DNA from: Halosimplex pelagicum
GTDB taxonomy: Archaea; Halobacteriota; Halobacteria; Halobacteriales; Haloarculaceae
Reading direction: 5' to 3'
NCBI RefSeq assembly: GCF_013415905.1
Contig: NZ_CP058909.1
Location: 1,984,001 to 2,048,000 of the forward strand
DNA: 64,000 nucleotides
Below, one piece after another: positions 51,322 to 60,637 of the stretch. Position numbers and translations under genes: made by a program. Positions within the stretch are counted from its first letter, which is position 1. Each line of letters starts with the position of its first letter. Under the pieces are notes generated by a model. It saw only the letters and a list, made by a program, of their open reading frames with translations, made no database searches and was not told the origin of the DNA.

Positions 51322-53436
51322 ATGAGCCACGACGACTTCCCCACGGAGGATCCCGCGGTCGTGACCTGCGGGTTGCCCTACGCTAACGGCGACCTGCACA
51401 TCGGCCACCTGCGGACGTACGTCGGCGGCGACGTGCTCTCGCGGGCGCTGCGAACGCTCGGCCAGGAGACCGCCTTCGTCTCCGGGTCCGACATGCACGG
51501 CACGCCCATCGCCGTCCAGGCCGCCGAGCAGGGCGTCGACCCCGAGGAGCTGGCGCTGGGCTACCACGAGCAGTACGAGGAGACGTTCCCCCGCTTCGAT
51601 ATCGACTTCGACAACTACGGCCACACCCACGACGAGACGAACCAGGCGATGACGCAGTCGTTCGTCGAGTCGTGGATCGACGGCGACCACGTCCACGAGA
51701 AGGAGATCAAGGTCGCCTACGACCCCGACGCCGACCAGTGGCTGCCCGACCGCTTCGTCGAGGGGACCTGCCCCCACTGCGGCGCGAACGCCCGCGGCGA
51801 CGAGTGCGACGACGGTTGTCAACGGCACCTCGAACCCGGCGAGATCGAGGATCCCGTCAGCGCCATCACCGGTAACCCCGCCGAGTACCGCGCCCGCGAG
51901 CACGAGTTCCTGCGCCTCTCGGACTTCCAGGAGTACCTGCAGGGGTTCATCGACCGCCTCGAAGGCACCGACAACGCCCGCAACCAGCCCCGCGAGTGGA
52001 TCGAGGGCGAACTGGAGGACCTGTGCATCACCCGCGATCTGGACTGGGGCGTCGACTACCCCGGCGACGACGGCGGACAGGACCTCGTCCTGTACGTCTG
52101 GGTCGACGCGCCCATCGAGTACGTCTCCTCGACCAGGCAGTACACCGAACGGGTCGGCAGCGACGAGTACGACTGGGAGGCCGTCTGGAAGAACCACGGC
52201 ACCGACGACCACCCCGACGGCGGCGAGATCGTTCACATCATCGGCCAGGACATCATCCAGCACCACACCGTCTTCTGGCCGGCCATGCTCAGGGGCGCCG
52301 ACTACAACGAGCCGCGCGCCGTGGTCGCCAGCGGCTTCATGAACCTCGACGGCGACGCGTTCTCGACGAGTCGCAACCGCGCCATCTGGGCCCGGGAGTT
52401 CCTCGACGAGGGGTTCCACCCCGACACGCTGCGGTACTACCTCACCACCGTCGGCGGCTTCCAGGACGAGATCGACTTCTCCTGGGACCGATTCGCCGAG
52501 CGGGTCAACGGCGAACTGGTCGGCAACGTCGGCAACTTCGCCTACCGCTCGCTCCTCTTTGCGGAGCGCAACTTCGGCGGCACGCCCGAGACCGACGTGT
52601 CCGCGGAGGTCCGCGAGCGCATCGAGGAAGCGACCGAGGAGTTCGAAGCGGCCATCAACGACTACTCGGTGCGCAAGGCCACCCAGGCCGCCGTCGACCT
52701 GGCCGGGTTCGGCAACGAGTACATCCAGCGCCACGAGCCCTGGAACTTGGACGAGGACGAGGCCGCGCCGGTCGTCCGCGACTGCGTGCAGGTCGCCAAG
52801 GCCGTCGCCGTCCTCGTCTACCCGGCCACGCCCGACACCGCCCAGCGCCTCTGGGACCAGCTCGACGAGGACGGCTCCGTCGCGGACGCCACGCTCGACG
52901 CCGCGCTCGAAGCGCCGCCGGCCGACTTCGGCGAGCCCACCGAGCTGTTCGAGAAGATCGAGGACGAACGCGTCGAGGAGCTGAACCGGAAGCTCGACGA
53001 GCGCGTCGAGGAGGTCGCCGAGGCCGCGGACGGGAGCGACGAGGGTGACGACGGAACCGAAACCGACGAGGCCGCGGAGGGCGACGAGGGGAGCATGGAC
53101 GTGGAAGCCCTCGCCGAGGAACGGATCGGCTTCGACGACTTCGAGGAGATCGACATCCGCGTCGGGCGGATCGAGTCGGCCGAGCCCATCGAGGACTCCG
53201 ACAAGCTCGCCCGCCTCAAAGTGGACATCGGCATCGAGACGCGCCAGGTCGTCGCCGGCATCAAACAGTTGCACGACCTCGACGAGTTGCCCGGGACGAA
53301 GGTCGTCCTGCTGGCGAACATGGAGAAAGCCGAACTGTTCGGCGTCGAGTCCAACGGCATGGTGCTCGCTGCGGGTGAGGAGGCCGACCTGCTGACCACC
53401 CACGGCGACGCCGAGCCCGGGACGAAGATCCGGTAG
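51322..53436 (+). CDS. metG: Methionine--tRNA ligase
   Basis: A 704-aa class I synthetase with a C-terminal tRNA-binding domain. The HIGH motif is intact (LHIGHLRTY). The zinc knuckle is CPHC...CDDGC at about 150-170. The KMSKS loop is divergent (AFSTSRN), as in some archaeal enzymes. The anticodon-binding helical domain spans about 395-560. An acidic linker (about 565-590) leads to an EMAPII/Trbp111-like OB domain (about 600-704: IDIRVGRIESAEPI, VVAGIKQLHD, ELFGVESNGMVLAA). The fusion of that OB domain replaces a separate tRNA-binding subunit. Confidence 0.95.
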   Translation: MSHDDFPTEDPAVVTCGLPYANGDLHIGHLRTYVGGDVLSRALRTLGQETAFVSGSDMHGTPIAVQAAEQGVDPEELALGYHEQYEETFPRFDIDFDNYGHTHDETNQAMTQSFVESWIDGDHVHEKEIKVAYDPDADQWLPDRFVEGTCPHCGANARGDECDDGCQRHLEPGEIEDPVSAITGNPAEYRAREHEFLRLSDFQEYLQGFIDRLEGTDNARNQPREWIEGELEDLCITRDLDWGVDYPGDDGGQDLVLYVWVDAPIEYVSSTRQYTERVGSDEYDWEAVWKNHGTDDHPDGGEIVHIIGQDIIQHHTVFWPAMLRGADYNEPRAVVASGFMNLDGDAFSTSRNRAIWAREFLDEGFHPDTLRYYLTTVGGFQDEIDFSWDRFAERVNGELVGNVGNFAYRSLLFAERNFGGTPETDVSAEVRERIEEATEEFEAAINDYSVRKATQAAVDLAGFGNEYIQRHEPWNLDEDEAAPVVRDCVQVAKAVAVLVYPATPDTAQRLWDQLDEDGSVADATLDAALEAPPADFGEPTELFEKIEDERVEELNRKLDERVEEVAEAADGSDEGDDGTETDEAAEGDEGSMDVEALAEERIGFDDFEEIDIRVGRIESAEPIEDSDKLARLKVDIGIETRQVVAGIKQLHDLDELPGTKVVLLANMEKAELFGVESNGMVLAAGEEADLLTTHGDAEPGTKIR

Positions 53437-53463
53437 CCGGGTCGCCCGCGGAACCGCTATTTT

Positions 53464-55215
53464 TCACGCGAGCCGGTACTCGGAGACCCGTCGCACCGCG
53501 AGCACGTACGCCGCCGGCACGGCCGCGACGAGGACGACGGCGACGCCGAGGGCGACCCGTTCGAGCCCGGTGACAGACAGCGTGAGGCCGAAGGGGAGCC
53601 GGGGGGCGAGCAGCGAGTGGATCACGACTCGGTAGAGCTCGTCGGTGAGGACGCCGGCGGCGCTGACGCCGAGCGTGGCGAGGATCGAGTACAGCGCGAA
53701 GGCGGCCTTGCTCGGCGGCGTCGCCGTCCGGTCGGCGGTCACGTCGATGCCGTCGAACCGGGGGAACCGCGCGCCGAGCGCGGCCGCGACGACCGCGCCG
53801 CCGGCGACGACGACGAGCGCGAGCGCCGCGAAGCCGACGGCCTCGCCCGTCGAGCGCCCGCTGGCTCGGGCCGCCGCCCCCGAGAGGAGCGCGGCGACCG
53901 GCGCGACCGGGGCGACGACGGCGAGGACGTGGCCGTGGACGACCTCGCGGCCGCTCGCGCGCGAGGTCAGGAGTCCGGGCAGGGTCGCGCCCTGGTTGCC
54001 CAGGAGGTTGAGCGGCGCGGCGACGCCGGCCGCCCACGCGCCGTACAGCATCGCGAACCACGGCGCGTACGACGGGACCGTCCCGCTCGCGAGCGCCCCC
54101 TCGACCATCGGGAGCGCGAACAGCAGCGGGACCGCGGCGAACAGCAACTGCAGCGGCGCGCGGTACGCTCTGACGAGCGTCGTCGCCGCGACACCCGCGG
54201 TGCCCTGCCGGCGACAGACGAGTCCGAGCGCGTCACCGAGCCGGGTCGAACCGGTCGGCGTGACCGCCCCGGACGCGGCGGCCGACGCCTCGCCGGGTTC
54301 GGCCTCGTCACCCGTGTCGCGCTGCTCGTCGGCGAACCACGCGAACTCGGCCGCGCGGACCGTCGCGAGCGTCCCGATCGGGACGGCGGCGACCGCGAGA
54401 CCGACCGCGGCCGCGGCGCCGACCGGCGAGGCGCCGGCGCCCGGCGTGGTGACCAGCGCGAGGTCGCCCAGCCAGGCCAGGGGTGGTCCCCGAAGCACGG
54501 GCGAGAGCGCGTCGATGACCGCGGGGAGGTGGCCGGCGAACATCACCCAGAAGTACGCGACTCCGACGACCGCACCGAGAACGGGTTTGAGGCGCGAGAG
54601 CCACTTCGACCGGCGGACGGCGCCCTTCAGCGCCAGCCCGGCGGGGTAGCCGATCGCCATCGCGCTGGCCAGCAGGGCGGCCGTCGCGAGGAGTCCGCCG
54701 ACCAGCGGGGACGGCGTGCCGGCCCCGGCGGCCAGGCCGGCGAACCCGACGCCGAACGGGACGACCACGTACGGGACGTAGCCGACGGCGTTCATCAGGA
54801 GCAGCCCCCCCGCGATATCCTTCGGCGGGCGGATCGTCAACATCCCGGCGGGCTCGTCGATCTCGCCGTAGGAGCCGACGCCGGCGACGACGCCCATCGC
54901 GAGGACGAACACCCACCCGCTGGCGACGAGCAGGGAGACGGTCGCGGCGGGGGCGGCGTCGCCGCTCGCCAGCGTCGCGCCCCAGGCGCTCGCCGCGTCG
55001 AAGGCGATCGGAAGCACCGCGAGGACGGCGAGCGCACCCACCGCGACCAGCGCCAGCCACACGTCCTGGGCGCGGACCCGCCGGAACATCCGCCGCAGCT
55101 CGACGCGCGCGACGGTCGCGCTGACCGACGGCGACGGGAACCGCCCGCGCCGGCTCGGCGACGCGCGCCCCGCCGCCGGCCCTCGCTCAGGCCTCGACTC
55201 GTTCGTCTGGGACAT
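53464..55215 (-). CDS. ABC exporter-type permease
   Basis: A 583-aa polytopic protein with about 12 hydrophobic segments. A hydrophilic N-terminal ~45 residues include an amphipathic VARVELRRMFRRVRAQDVW, typical of ABC-2 type permeases preceding TM1. An acidic loop near residues 295-320 divides two similar halves. The substrate is unknown. It overlaps the ATPase gene by 29 nt, so the two form one transporter operon with the ATPase first. Confidence 0.8.
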   Translation of the reverse strand: MSQTNESRPERGPAAGRASPSRRGRFPSPSVSATVARVELRRMFRRVRAQDVWLALVAVGALAVLAVLPIAFDAASAWGATLASGDAAPAATVSLLVASGWVFVLAMGVVAGVGSYGEIDEPAGMLTIRPPKDIAGGLLLMNAVGYVPYVVVPFGVGFAGLAAGAGTPSPLVGGLLATAALLASAMAIGYPAGLALKGAVRRSKWLSRLKPVLGAVVGVAYFWVMFAGHLPAVIDALSPVLRGPPLAWLGDLALVTTPGAGASPVGAAAAVGLAVAAVPIGTLATVRAAEFAWFADEQRDTGDEAEPGEASAAASGAVTPTGSTRLGDALGLVCRRQGTAGVAATTLVRAYRAPLQLLFAAVPLLFALPMVEGALASGTVPSYAPWFAMLYGAWAAGVAAPLNLLGNQGATLPGLLTSRASGREVVHGHVLAVVAPVAPVAALLSGAAARASGRSTGEAVGFAALALVVVAGGAVVAAALGARFPRFDGIDVTADRTATPPSKAAFALYSILATLGVSAAGVLTDELYRVVIHSLLAPRLPFGLTLSVTGLERVALGVAVVLVAAVPAAYVLAVRRVSEYRLA

Positions 55216-55951
55216 CCTCGTCCTCCGTGATGTCGAGGAACGCGGTTTCGAGGTCCGCCTCGCCGTCGTCGCGGGCCCGCCGTTTCAGCTCCTCCGTGGG
55301 GCCCTCGGCGACGAGCTCCCCGTCGTCGATGACGCCGACGGTGTCGGCGAGCTCGTCGACGACCGAGAGGACGTGCGACGAGAGGAAGACGGTCACGTCG
55401 CGCTCGGCGACCGCCGCGACCGTGTCGCGCATCGTCCGCGCCGCGCGCGGATCGAGCCCGCTGGTCGGCTCGTCGAGGAAGACAACCTCGGGGTCGCCCA
55501 GCAGCGCCGCGATGGCGCCGACCTTCTTCTGCATCCCCGTCGAGTAGGTCCCGATCCGGCGGTCGGCGTCGCCCGCCAGGTCGAACCGCGCGAGCATGTC
55601 GTCGATGCGCTCGCCGGCCTCGTCGGACGGGAGTTCGTGGAGCCGCGCGACGTACCGCAGGTGTTCGCGGCCGGTCAGCTCGTCGAAGACGGGCGGGTCG
55701 GCGGGCAGGTAGCCGATCCGCTCGGTCAGCGTCGGGCGGTCGTCGACGGCGGCGCCCGCGACCGTCGCGGTCCCGTCGGTCGGCCGCGTGAGCCCGGTCA
55801 GCATCCGCATCGTCGTCGTCTTCCCGGCGCCGTTCGGTCCGAGGAAGCCGTACACGTCGCCCGCGGGGATCGACAGCGACAGGTTCGAGACGGCCAGTTC
55901 CTCGCCGTAGCGCTTCGTGAGTCCGTCGGCGACGACGGCCGGGTCGGTCAC
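55187..55951 (-). CDS. ABC transporter ATP-binding protein
   Basis: A 254-aa ATPase: Walker A GPNGAGKTTT, Q-loop GYLPADPPVF, signature YSTGMQKK (a variant of LSGGQ usual in ABC-2 exporters of the CcmA/Nat type), Walker B VVFLDEPTSGLDPR, and H-loop SSHVL. It pairs with the overlapping permease. I chose the GTG at 55951 (VTDPAVVADGLTKRYG) because the sequence further upstream in frame is Arg-rich and unlike the family. Confidence 0.92.
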   Translation of the reverse strand: MTDPAVVADGLTKRYGEELAVSNLSLSIPAGDVYGFLGPNGAGKTTTMRMLTGLTRPTDGTATVAGAAVDDRPTLTERIGYLPADPPVFDELTGREHLRYVARLHELPSDEAGERIDDMLARFDLAGDADRRIGTYSTGMQKKVGAIAALLGDPEVVFLDEPTSGLDPRAARTMRDTVAAVAERDVTVFLSSHVLSVVDELADTVGVIDDGELVAEGPTEELKRRARDDGEADLETAFLDITEDEDVPDERVEA

Positions 55952-56210
55952 CGTCCGCCACCTCCGCGGCCGTCGGTCCGGTCGCGACTCGCGCCGCGCG
56001 TGACTGACTCCGGTTCGACGCCCCGCCGCGGTCGGCGGGCGGGCGGTCTGCACCGCTCGTCTGGAGGGCAGGTCTGCATACTCGAACGCGTGAACGCCTG
56101 AATCAAAAAATCTTGGCGAACGACGTTTCTATTCGGATACCGACAGAACCAGCCGTCCCGGGCGTCGGGCGACGACAAGCCCTATTGGTCGCCGGCCGTT
56201 ACGGGCGGCC

Positions 56211-56648
56211 ATGGCAGACGACGCCGGGACCGAGGACGACGAAGAGGAGTGGCGCTTCTCCGTCGACGAGGTGGGCGACGACACCGGCGACGTCGAGGAG
56301 GCCGACACGCTCGACGACGAGGACGGCTGGGACGTGACCGTCGGCGACGAGGACGACGACGGGCCGACCGTCGCCTTCGGCGGGACCGACGGCGACGACC
56401 ACGCGGCGGGTGACGGCGAGGACGGCGAGGGCGGCGGCAACGTCGCCGGGTCGGTGACACCGGAGCTGCCGGTCGAGTCGGACACGCCCAGCCTGGAGAG
56501 CGCGGTGTTCGTCGCCGCCGGCGCCCTGCTGGTCCTGCTGGTGTTCGCCAGCGTCGTCACGCCGCTGACGCCGCCGACGGTCGGCGGGATCACGCTGGGC
56601 GTCACCGCCGTGACGGCGCTCCTCTACGCGGTGTTCGTGCGGTTCTGA
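56211..56648 (+). CDS. Acidic protein with C-terminal membrane hairpin
   Basis: A 145-aa protein: residues 1 to about 90 are very rich in Asp/Glu/Gly (WRFSVDEVGDD motif near residue 14), followed by two hydrophobic segments at about 96-117 and 123-142 that end at the C-terminus. The acidic part is probably cytosolic and disordered. The opening resembles haloarchaeal DUF7312-type proteins, but I am not certain. It is followed 74 bp later by the NfeD-like gene on the same strand. Confidence 0.65.
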   Translation: MADDAGTEDDEEEWRFSVDEVGDDTGDVEEADTLDDEDGWDVTVGDEDDDGPTVAFGGTDGDDHAAGDGEDGEGGGNVAGSVTPELPVESDTPSLESAVFVAAGALLVLLVFASVVTPLTPPTVGGITLGVTAVTALLYAVFVRF

Positions 56649-56722
56649 CCGCCCCCCGGCCGGTCGAACGCCGAGACCGGTGCGAGGGGAAGTGTTTTCG
56701 GGCAGGCGACCGAATCTCCGAT

Positions 56723-57367
56723 ATGATCGAGTGGATCGGGCAGACCTCGGTCCTGTCGTGGATCGGGGCGAACCTCCCGCTGTTCCTCCTGCTCGCGGGC
56801 GCGGCGCTGACCATCGCGGAGGCGTTCGCCCCCGGCGCGCACTTCATGGTCCTCGGCGTGGCCCTGCTGGTCGCCGGACTCGTCGGGCTGTTGCTCCCCC
56901 CGGGACTGGGCGTGCTCGCGCCGCTGATCCTCGCCGGGCTGGTCGTCGCGGCGGGGGCGGGCACCTTCTACGTCTACCGCCAGTTCGACTTCTACGGCGG
57001 CAAGGGCGGTCCCCAGACCAGCGACTCCGACTCGCTGCGCGGCGAGATCGGCCGCGTCACCGAGCGGATCACCGAGACCGAGGGCGAGGTGAAACTCGAC
57101 GAGGGCGGGTTCAACCCCTACTACCGCGCCAAGAGCGTCGACGGCGAGATCGAGGAGGGCACCGAGGTGATGGTCGTCGACCCCGGCGGCGGCAACGTCG
57201 TCACCGTCGAACCCCTCACCGGCGGGACCGACGAGATCGACCGCGAACTCGCCCGCGAACGCCAGCGCAGTTCGAGCCCGTCGCCGGACGGCGACGGCGA
57301 GGACCGCGACGACACGCAGGCGGACCGCGACGACGACGAACGCGAGTTCGAGACCGACCCGGCCTGA
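56723..57367 (+). CDS. NfeD-like membrane protein
   Basis: A 214-aa protein with three or four hydrophobic segments in residues 15-85 (AEAFAPGAHFMVLGVALLVAG is diagnostic of NfeD1b) and a C-terminal OB-fold domain (about 105-175: GEIGRVTERITETEGEVKLD through GTEVMVVDPGGGNVVTVEPL). An acidic tail follows. NfeD proteins pair with SPFH/stomatin proteins in membrane microdomains; the stomatin gene follows 154 bp later. Confidence 0.88.
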   Translation: MIEWIGQTSVLSWIGANLPLFLLLAGAALTIAEAFAPGAHFMVLGVALLVAGLVGLLLPPGLGVLAPLILAGLVVAAGAGTFYVYRQFDFYGGKGGPQTSDSDSLRGEIGRVTERITETEGEVKLDEGGFNPYYRAKSVDGEIEEGTEVMVVDPGGGNVVTVEPLTGGTDEIDRELARERQRSSSPSPDGDGEDRDDTQADRDDDEREFETDPA

Positions 57368-57521
57368 GCCGACGGACGTTCCGGCCCGACCCGCGGTCGA
57401 CGGACCTCCCGGACCGAGCCGGCGACCCGGCGGTCTCGCCGTTCGCGACCGCCGTACCGCGGCCCGGCATCTGTGGTCGCTCACCCAACACTTTTGACGG
57501 GGTGGGACGAAGTTCGATCGC

Positions 57522-58754
57522 ATGATCCCCGTACCAGTGTTGCAGAGTCTCGGTGGCGCCCTTCCGATCGTGGCGGTCATCCTGCTGTTGCTCGCGGTCG
57601 TGATGGTGTACCAGATGGTGGAGATCGTCAACGCCTACGAGAAGCGGGCGCTGACGGTCTTCGGCGAGTACCGCAAACTGCTCGAACCCGGCATCAACTT
57701 CGTGCCGCCGTTCGTCTCGAAGACCTACGCCTTCGACATGCGGACCCAGACGCTGGACGTACCGCGCCAGGAGGCGATCACCCGGGACAACTCCCCCGTC
57801 ACGGCGGACGCCGTCGTCTACATCAAGGTGATGGACGCCAAGAAGGCCTTCCTCGAAGTGGACAACTACAAGAAGGCCGTCTCGAACCTCGCCCAGACGA
57901 CGCTGCGTGCGGTGCTGGGCGACATGGAACTCGACGACACGCTCAACAAGCGCCAGGAGATCAACGCGAAGATCCGCAAGGAACTGGACGAACCCACCGA
58001 CGAGTGGGGGATCCGCGTCGAGAGCGTCGAGGTCCGCGAGGTCAACCCCTCGAAGGACGTCCAGCAGGCGATGGAGCAACAGACCTCCGCCGAGCGCAAA
58101 CGCCGCGCCATGATCCTCGAAGCGCAGGGCGAACGGCGCTCGGCCATCGAGCAGGCCCAGGGTGAGAAGCAGTCCGACATCGTCCGCGCCCAGGGGAAAA
58201 AGCAGTCGCAGATCCTCGAGGCGCAGGGTGACGCGATCTCGACGGTCCTCCGTGCGAAATCCGCCGAGTCGATGGGCGAGCGCGCCATCATCGACAAGGG
58301 GATGGAGACCCTCGAAAACATCGGCCAGGGCGAGTCGACGACGTTCGTCATGCCCCAGGAGCTCACCTCGCTGGTGGGTCGCTACGGCAAGCACCTCTCG
58401 GGCGGCGACGTGAGCGACATGGCCAAGGCCAACGGCGAGAGCGAACTCGACAGCCTGAACTTCGACGCCGAGACGCGCGAACTGATCGGCCTCGACAACA
58501 TCGAGGAGATCCTCGGCCAGATCGACGAGGAGGCCGAGGTCGACGTCGAGGAGATGGAGCAGGAGGCCCAGGCCATCAAGGAAGGCAAGGACGCGACGAA
58601 CATCCGCGACCCCGACGAGGTCATCGAGGAGATGGACTCCGACATGGACCCCTCCGGGAGCCCGGTCGGCGGCCCCGGCGGCGACGGGAGCGGCGCCGGC
58701 GGGAGCGCCGACGCCACCGACGGCGAGCGCGAACCCGAGACCGAGACGGAGTAA
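57522..58754 (+). CDS. SPFH/stomatin-like (Band 7) protein
   Basis: A 410-aa protein with one N-terminal membrane segment (about 10-32), then an SPFH domain (about 35-190) with EKRALTVFGEYRKLLEPGINFVPP, TLDVPRQEAITRDNSPVTADA and LNKRQEINAKIRKEL. A long Ala/Glu/Gln coiled coil (about 190-270) follows, with tandem 'AQGEKQSxIxxAQG' repeats, then an acidic tail. Such proteins oligomerise at membranes and often form a functional pair with NfeD proteins, as the preceding gene suggests. GACACTTTTGACGG-like sequence before the ATG may be the promoter. Confidence 0.92.
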   Translation: MIPVPVLQSLGGALPIVAVILLLLAVVMVYQMVEIVNAYEKRALTVFGEYRKLLEPGINFVPPFVSKTYAFDMRTQTLDVPRQEAITRDNSPVTADAVVYIKVMDAKKAFLEVDNYKKAVSNLAQTTLRAVLGDMELDDTLNKRQEINAKIRKELDEPTDEWGIRVESVEVREVNPSKDVQQAMEQQTSAERKRRAMILEAQGERRSAIEQAQGEKQSDIVRAQGKKQSQILEAQGDAISTVLRAKSAESMGERAIIDKGMETLENIGQGESTTFVMPQELTSLVGRYGKHLSGGDVSDMAKANGESELDSLNFDAETRELIGLDNIEEILGQIDEEAEVDVEEMEQEAQAIKEGKDATNIRDPDEVIEEMDSDMDPSGSPVGGPGGDGSGAGGSADATDGEREPETETE

Positions 58755-58956
58755 CCGCGTCGGCCGGGCCGTCCTCCCGCGCCCGCCGACCGTCTTCTCC
58801 GGCGACGATCCGAACACTTGCGGGACTGTTGCGTCGTTCGTGCGGCGGGTCCGCATCCCTGCCCGAAAACGGCCGCCAGACTGGCTCTCAACCGTTTTAC
58901 CCGAACTGGGTCTGGAGCCGAAGCCGTTTTACCACCCCACCGCCAAAAGGCTCATA

Positions 58957-59559
58957 ATGGCGCGAGAGGGGGACGTGGACGAGAGCAAGCGGGCGACGCT
59001 CCGTCGCTTCGCTGCCCTGGGGGCGACCAGTCCCTTCGTCGGATTCGCGAAAGAGAGCGACAGCGACGCGCCCGACGCGCTGCTGGGGTACGTCGCCGCG
59101 ACGCCCGGCGCGCACTTCTCGAAGATCCGCGACGACCTGCAACTGGGCACGGGGGAGACCCAGCACCACCTCCGCCGACTGGAGCGCGACGGCGCCGTCG
59201 AGAGCCGGGAGGACGGGGAGTACCGCCGGTACTTCCCCGCCGGTCGGTTCTCGGAGTTCGAACGGGTAGCGCTGGGTTACCTCCGGCGCGAGACCCCGCG
59301 CGGGATGGTCGTCGCGCTCCTGCGCGACCCCGACGCCTCGGGCACCGCCGTCGCCGAACAGCTGGGCGTCTCGGCGCCCACCGTCAGCAAGTACGCCAGC
59401 CAGCTGGAGGAGGCCGGCCTGCTCTCCCGCGAGGACGGCTACGCGCTCGAACGCCCGGAGACGCTGCTCCTGTTGCTCGTCCAGCACGCCGACTCCTTCG
59501 GTCCGGAGGCCGCAGAGCTGGCCGCCGACGCCGACGACATCGTCACCTACGACCCTTGA
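58957..59559 (+). CDS. Double winged-HTH transcriptional regulator
   Basis: A 200-aa protein with two winged helices: about 50-105 (LLGYVAATPGAHFSKIRDDL then GETQHHLRRLERDGAVESR) and about 120-180 (GTAVAEQLGVSAPTVSKYASQL). This MarR/TrmB-like tandem arrangement is common in haloarchaeal regulators; no ligand domain is visible. CCGTTTTACC occurs twice upstream (58892-58901 and 58924-58933, 32-bp period); the nearer one is centred 28 nt before the ATG. Confidence 0.83.
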   Translation: MAREGDVDESKRATLRRFAALGATSPFVGFAKESDSDAPDALLGYVAATPGAHFSKIRDDLQLGTGETQHHLRRLERDGAVESREDGEYRRYFPAGRFSEFERVALGYLRRETPRGMVVALLRDPDASGTAVAEQLGVSAPTVSKYASQLEEAGLLSREDGYALERPETLLLLLVQHADSFGPEAAELAADADDIVTYDP

Positions 59560-59664
59560 CCGTTCCGGCCCAGACAGGCCCGGTCGGGTAGCCGGGACGG
59601 ACTCGTGAACCGCCCAGCCGCAGCCGTCGCTGGCGGGCGTGAAAAAGCGCGAGAATGGGTCCGC

Positions 59665-59916
59665 TTACGCCGTGACCTTCCAGGTGGTCGACGAGGAGTA
59701 GCCCCACTTCTCCACGTCGAGGTCGGTGTCGCTGTTCTGGATGGTGGTCATGTTCGACCCGACCTCCTTGGCCGACAGGTCGAGTTCGTCGCCGATGAGC
59801 CTCGACTTGAAGTAGGTCTGGGTGTCGGCGTTGTCCCGGAGGTACCCCAGGATACGGCGCTGCTTCTCGGTGAGGGTGAGTTGCTCGCCCGTCGCGCTCG
59901 CGGTGGTCGCGCTCAT
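59665..59916 (-). CDS. Small wHTH-like protein (DUF7123-like)
   Basis: An 83-aa protein: 'LTLTEKQRRILGYLRDNADTQT' and 'RLIGDELDLSAKEVGSNMTT' give a helix-turn-helix-like pattern, ending in a beta-type WGYSSSTTWKVTA. It resembles a short haloarchaeal family (DUF7123-like). It may bind DNA, but this is only from predicted fold. I chose the ATG at 59916 rather than the GTG 6 nt upstream. It is divergent from nothing close, with about 220 bp of GC-rich sequence before the next gene. Confidence 0.7.
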   Translation of the reverse strand: MSATTASATGEQLTLTEKQRRILGYLRDNADTQTYFKSRLIGDELDLSAKEVGSNMTTIQNSDTDLDVEKWGYSSSTTWKVTA

Positions 59917-60136
59917 ACTCACAGGGAGGTACCGTTCCCCTAAAGCGGGTTTGGTACGATCGGTAAAACCCGGCGCCTTCCTGCGGTTGTCCGACCCGAC
60001 CGCGGTCGTAACGGGAGCCTACGGCGGGCTTCGAGGGGCGCGTTGGTGCCGTTGGTTAACCGGCCGTACCAGCGGCGGGGTCGCGATGGCCGCCGCTGTC
60101 CCGGCGGGAGACGACGGGGGCGGTGACCCCCGAGAA

Positions 60137-60556
60137 CTACAGGTCTTCGTCGATGATCTCGCCGACCGCGAAGTTGGACTTGACCTCGGTGACCTCGACC
60201 TTGACGCGCTCGCCCACGTCGGCGCCGGGGACGATGATGACGTATCCGCGCTCGACGCGCGCGATGCCGTCGCCCTGTTTGCCGATGTCCTCGATCTCGA
60301 CGTAGCGGATCTCGCCCGCCTCGACCGGCGGTTGTGGCTCCGAGGGGACGTTGTCCTCGTCCGTGTCTTCCGCCCGTTCCACCTCCGAGGAGATGAGCGC
60401 GACGCGGTAGGTCTCCCCCGGCTCGACCGCCCCCGTCTCGATCTCCCGTTTCGGCACCTCCACGACGTACCGGTCGCCGTCGTCCGACACGTCCGCACTG
60501 AACAGACACAGCAGCTTATCTGAGATTTCCACGATGTAGACCTCCGAGTGGGTCAT
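60137..60556 (-). CDS. TRAM-domain protein
   Basis: A 139-aa protein. The C-terminal ~60 residues are a TRAM domain (EIEDIGKQGDGIARVERGYVIIVPGADVGERVKVEV), an RNA-binding beta-barrel shared with tRNA-modifying enzymes; single-domain archaeal TRAM proteins act as RNA chaperones. The N-terminal half (SEVYIVEISDKLLCLFSAD, KREIETGAVEPGETYRVALI) is a separate beta-rich part. A/T-rich sequence (ATACTTTCATAAAA on the minus strand) lies just upstream of the ATG and is the likely promoter. Confidence 0.9.
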   Translation of the reverse strand: MTHSEVYIVEISDKLLCLFSADVSDDGDRYVVEVPKREIETGAVEPGETYRVALISSEVERAEDTDEDNVPSEPQPPVEAGEIRYVEIEDIGKQGDGIARVERGYVIIVPGADVGERVKVEVTEVKSNFAVGEIIDEDL

Positions 60557-60637
60557 AGACCCCCTCTTTTATGAAAGTATGCCAGCCCGATCCCCCCAGA
60601 TCGGTCCGCGGAGCGCGACTGGGACGGATCCCCGCGC

